Shown here piece after piece: positions 63,014 through 64,000 of a stretch of DNA of 64,000 nt. A program made the translations under genes and the position numbers. Location of the stretch: contig OZ025206.1 of the NCBI GenBank assembly GCA_964019055.1, forward strand, positions 26,098,906 to 26,162,905, read 5' to 3'. Source of the stretch: Anthopleura xanthogrammica. Taxonomy: Eukaryota; Cnidaria; Anthozoa; Actiniaria; Actiniidae. The notes below the pieces were generated by a model. It was not told the origin of the DNA. It made no database searches and saw only the letters and a list, made by a program, of their open reading frames with translations. Each line of letters starts with the position of its first letter. Within the stretch, counting starts at the first letter, position 1.

Positions 63014-63716
63014 CGCTGTTGATCCATGATGGTGGTGATGTTGATGATGTTGATGATGATGATGCGCTGTTGATCCATGATGGTGGTGATGTTGATGATG
63101 ATGATGATGATGATGCGCTGTTGATCCATGATGGTGGTGATGTTGATGATCGATACTGATCATGATGGCGATGATGGTGACGGTGATGATATTGAAAGTG
63201 ATGATGATGACGATGCGCTGTTGATCATGATGGTGGTGATGTTGTTGATCGATATTGATCATGATGGCGTTGATGGTGATGGTGATGATATTGTCGGTGA
63301 TGATGACGTTGATCATGAAGATGATGATGTTAATGATGATTTTGGGGATGATGATGATGATGTGACATTGATCACGATGTTGATGGTGATGATTTCAATG
63401 ATGACCATTGTTATGATGATGATTAGAGTAGATACTTTTTTCCTTTTGTCCTGATACCTTCAACTCAGTTCTCAATATAAGGCAATATATTTTAATATAT
63501 GAATACACTACCTCATCAACAGATACTGTAGTATCTAATCCTGTACCAGCGATTTTCAGGTCACACTGAGCCGCATTGATAATTTTCAGGTTAGCGTATC
63601 CATTGGGTGGTTCAACCACATGAATACGGCTGTTCTGGATGGCCAACTGCAAGAAGGCAGCAAATATGAAGGAAACTGCTGCCAAGAACATTCCAGCACA
63701 CATTCTTTGAAGAGGC
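55959..63716 (-). CDS. SLC15-family (PEPT1/PEPT2-like) proton-coupled oligopeptide transporter, C-terminal part, nine exons
   Basis: Plasma-membrane carrier that imports di- and tripeptides with protons. The visible coding part totals 1,078 bp, 358 aa plus one split codon. Order: a membrane segment PLQRMCAGMFLAAVSFIFAA, then the long extracellular domain typical of PEPT1/2 (exons 1-6), then DIRPMSISMFWQIPQYVTLT and SGEVLFSITGLEFAYSQ, then SPLSMKSCIMAGWLLTV, then a last membrane segment (FFFFSGLLAIVLIIFIIMSY) and a short cytosolic tail ending PPDDK. These conserved blocks match human PEPT1 (IPQYFLLTCGEVVFSVTGLE). All eight introns have GT/AG ends and consistent phase. The N-terminal half lies beyond the right edge. 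Introns carry several repeats and transposons. Family assignment is very secure; PEPT1 versus PEPT2 cannot be decided. Confidence 0.93.
58200..58375 (-). repeat. tRNA-derived SINE-like sequence
   Basis: On the minus strand an A-box-like TGGCAGATGCG (58360..58350) is followed 46 bp on by a perfect B box, GGTTCGATTCC (58304..58294), as in an RNA polymerase III promoter. The 5' end does not fold as a complete tRNA, and a tail with GGAGAAAAATCCTCG follows. It lies in the transporter intron, same strand as the gene. Confidence 0.55.
58588..58700. mobile_element. Fragment of a TIR element end
   Basis: CAGTGACGTAGCGAGAGG (58590-58607) resembles the CAGTGGCGTAGC ends common in hAT-like non-autonomous elements, followed by AAAATTTTCGGATTTGATG and a GGGGGCGACCACATGC block with a 21-base C-run. 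The other end was not found. Confidence 0.35.
59054..59161 (-). CDS. SLC15 transporter, eighth visible exon
   Basis: 108 bp: acceptor TTTTTTCCAG, SPLSMKSCIMAGWLLTVSIG, then NAIVVIFAEARVTDNM, donor GTGAGA. Matches the MKSV.QAGWLLTVA block of PEPT proteins. Confidence 0.93.
59262..59425. repeat. (GGGAA)n purine tract
   Basis: About 160 bp of GGGAA/GAGAA pentamers, strictly purine at its core, within a transporter intron. Overlapping Ser/Leu/Pro and Gly/Glu/Arg frames are artefacts. Confidence 0.95.
59644..59775 (-). CDS. SLC15 transporter, seventh visible exon (family signature)
   Basis: 132 bp, phase 0: LEMTKYTDIRPMSISMFWQI, then PQYVTLTSGEVLFSITGLE and FAYSQ, the most conserved stretch of the family's second half, before donor GTATTT. 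Confidence 0.95.
59850..60085. repeat. GGAC/GGAT microsatellite with a ~50-bp tandem unit
   Basis: GGAC repeats at 59856-59874, then ATGGATGGAAGTGATGG, AATGGGATAAATGAATGGG units in two near-identical copies (59967-60058). Located in a transporter intron. Confidence 0.9.
60365..60436 (-). CDS. SLC15 transporter, sixth visible exon
   Basis: 72 bp, phase 0: acceptor CTTCGCTTTAG, KQLYFGNGGVFTVVVREDP, then KKPGK and donor GTAATT. End of the extracellular domain. Confidence 0.82.
60544..60592 (-). CDS. SLC15 transporter, fifth visible exon (49 bp)
   Basis: Acceptor TATTTTCACAG, T completes His, then YNIRIKKANTSDVLLK and donor GTAAGA. Confidence 0.82.
60738..60915. mobile_element. 178-bp MITE with perfect 58-bp inverted repeats
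   Basis: 60738..60795 and 60858..60915 are exact inverted copies, starting AATAGACCATTTTCGAG and containing CGCGAGCGC and CGCAGGCGCAGACATG; the 62-bp centre is unrelated. AT stands on both outer sides of AGACC, so a 2-bp AT duplication is possible. It lies in the intron between transporter exons 4 and 5. Confidence 0.92.
61114..61236 (-). CDS. SLC15 transporter, fourth visible exon
   Basis: 123 bp: A completes Arg, then FVYVGGDIADKVDIQLNKTL to TNYTKILSN, ending CA before GTAAGT. Extracellular domain with possible N-glycosylation sites (NKT, NYT). Confidence 0.85.
61490..61680. repeat. Degenerate repeat with TTCCCTGAC words
   Basis: Several spaced copies of (A/T)ATTCCCTGACC, TTTTCCCTGAC and ACTTTTCACTGAC occur together in a transporter intron. 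Probably an old dispersed repeat; ends not defined. Confidence 0.4.
61821..61867 (-). CDS. SLC15 transporter, third visible exon (47 bp)
   Basis: Short exon between TTAAATCATCAG and GTAAGT, coding LVDPLAPLKAGIVKV plus AG of a split Arg. Its length (47, remainder 2) is just what is needed to join the phase-0 exon upstream to the exon downstream that begins with a single codon-completing base. Confidence 0.85.
62004..62489. mobile_element. 486-bp non-autonomous DNA transposon
   Basis: CCAGGGTTTTCAATAGCAGC at 62004-62023 is matched exactly by its complement at 62470-62489. TTTA stands on both sides (62000-62003, 62490-62493), read as a target duplication. No transposase. It lies in the transporter intron between visible exons 2 and 3. 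Confidence 0.75.
62754..62915 (-). CDS. SLC15 transporter, second visible exon
   Basis: 162 bp, phase 0 at both ends: acceptor ATTCTGCAG, ASTYFHVPVSLDSLKVESQN to NQQKNLVGQK, donor GTTAGT. Extracellular domain. Confidence 0.85.
62955..63425. repeat. GAT-based compound minisatellite
   Basis: GAT triplets carry a higher-order unit of about 45-60 bp with GATGCGCTGTTGATCCATGA, repeated at 63013, 63062 and 63111 and degenerating to the right. It sits in the intron just 5' of visible transporter exon 2. Poly-Asp, His and Ile frames here are artefacts. Confidence 0.95.
63512..63716 (-). CDS. SLC15 transporter, first visible exon
   Basis: Acceptor CTCATTTAG, one base completing a codon, then PLQRMCAGMFLAAVSF, the membrane helix that precedes the extracellular domain, then NSRIHVVEPPNGYANLKI and on to VSVDE before donor GTAGTG. 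The previous exon must end with two bases of a codon. Confidence 0.9.
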
Positions 63717-64000
63717 CTAAATGAGGAATAAAAATATAATAATAATCATGAACTTGTGCATGACAGAGGCCAAATATCTATAGTTAGCAGCACCCTGACA
63801 ATAGCTTGTTTCAGGGTTTATTCATAAATTTTAAGGGGGCTAAAATTGTGCGTCAGAATTTCGGATACAAGTGATCCCTATAACTATGATCTTAGATTCA
63901 AAAATTTTGAATTCTGGATTCAAAAAAAGAACATTTCCTGGGTTTTGGATTCCCTTGCATGGAGCAATCTGGTTCTCTAAGCAAGGGCAACTTGAAACTG

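Noticed and set aside
62749..63454. Poly-Ile, poly-His and poly-Asp frames
   Set aside because: Products of the right-hand GAT minisatellite; only the transporter exon 62754-62915 is real there.

Overview
The window is eukaryotic, AT-rich and sparsely coding. Four intron-bearing or single-exon genes of animal type can be read, separated by long gene-poor DNA full of microsatellites and short foldback transposons. A Six3/6 homeobox gene, a PAR/NFIL3-like bZIP gene, an SLC15-type peptide transporter and a Harbinger transposon point to a metazoan. The repeat style (GGGGTACTCCC-type GC-rich foldbacks, many short TIR elements) and the compact bZIP suggest a cnidarian, probably an anthozoan such as a coral. 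The species inference is mine and is not proven by the sequence.

Layout. 1-16.3 kb: no supported gene; GAT, GAA and GA microsatellites, a GC-rich foldback near 5.3 kb, a cluster of CACGTG motifs near 4.3-4.8 kb, and one weak 127-aa reading frame. 16.3-20.5 kb: Six3/6-class gene on the minus strand, two coding exons around a 3.4-kb intron. 20.5-26.7 kb: gene-poor. 26.7-30.6 kb: a complete two-gene PIF/Harbinger-like transposon with perfect 50-bp terminal inverted repeats and a 3-bp AGT target duplication. Its transposase is on the plus strand and its three-exon accessory gene on the minus strand, diverging from a shared ~250-bp spacer; a small TTAA-flanked element and a long palindrome lie inside its right arm. 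30.6-47.3 kb: gene-poor, with simple repeats, a foldback at 42.9-43.2 kb, a decayed retroelement fragment at 43.7-44.0 kb and a 230-bp AAAT array. 47.4-48.2 kb: single-exon bZIP gene on the minus strand, with an E-box and a TATA-like box upstream. 48.3-55.9 kb: gene-poor, with a 181-bp foldback and a 57-bp tandem repeat. 56.0-63.7 kb: the last nine coding exons of a proton-coupled oligopeptide transporter on the minus strand; its 5' half lies beyond the right edge. Its introns hold a tRNA-like SINE, two TIR elements and large simple repeats.

The host genes do not form a pathway. Six3/6 (anterior/neural patterning factor) and the bZIP (a family often tied to rhythmic transcription) are transcription factors; the transporter is a membrane protein. 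The only functionally coupled pair is the transposase and accessory protein of the Harbinger element. Exon boundaries were worked out by hand from GT/AG sites, reading phase and family resemblance. Start codons were moved to true ATGs where the longest frame began at TTG or GTG.
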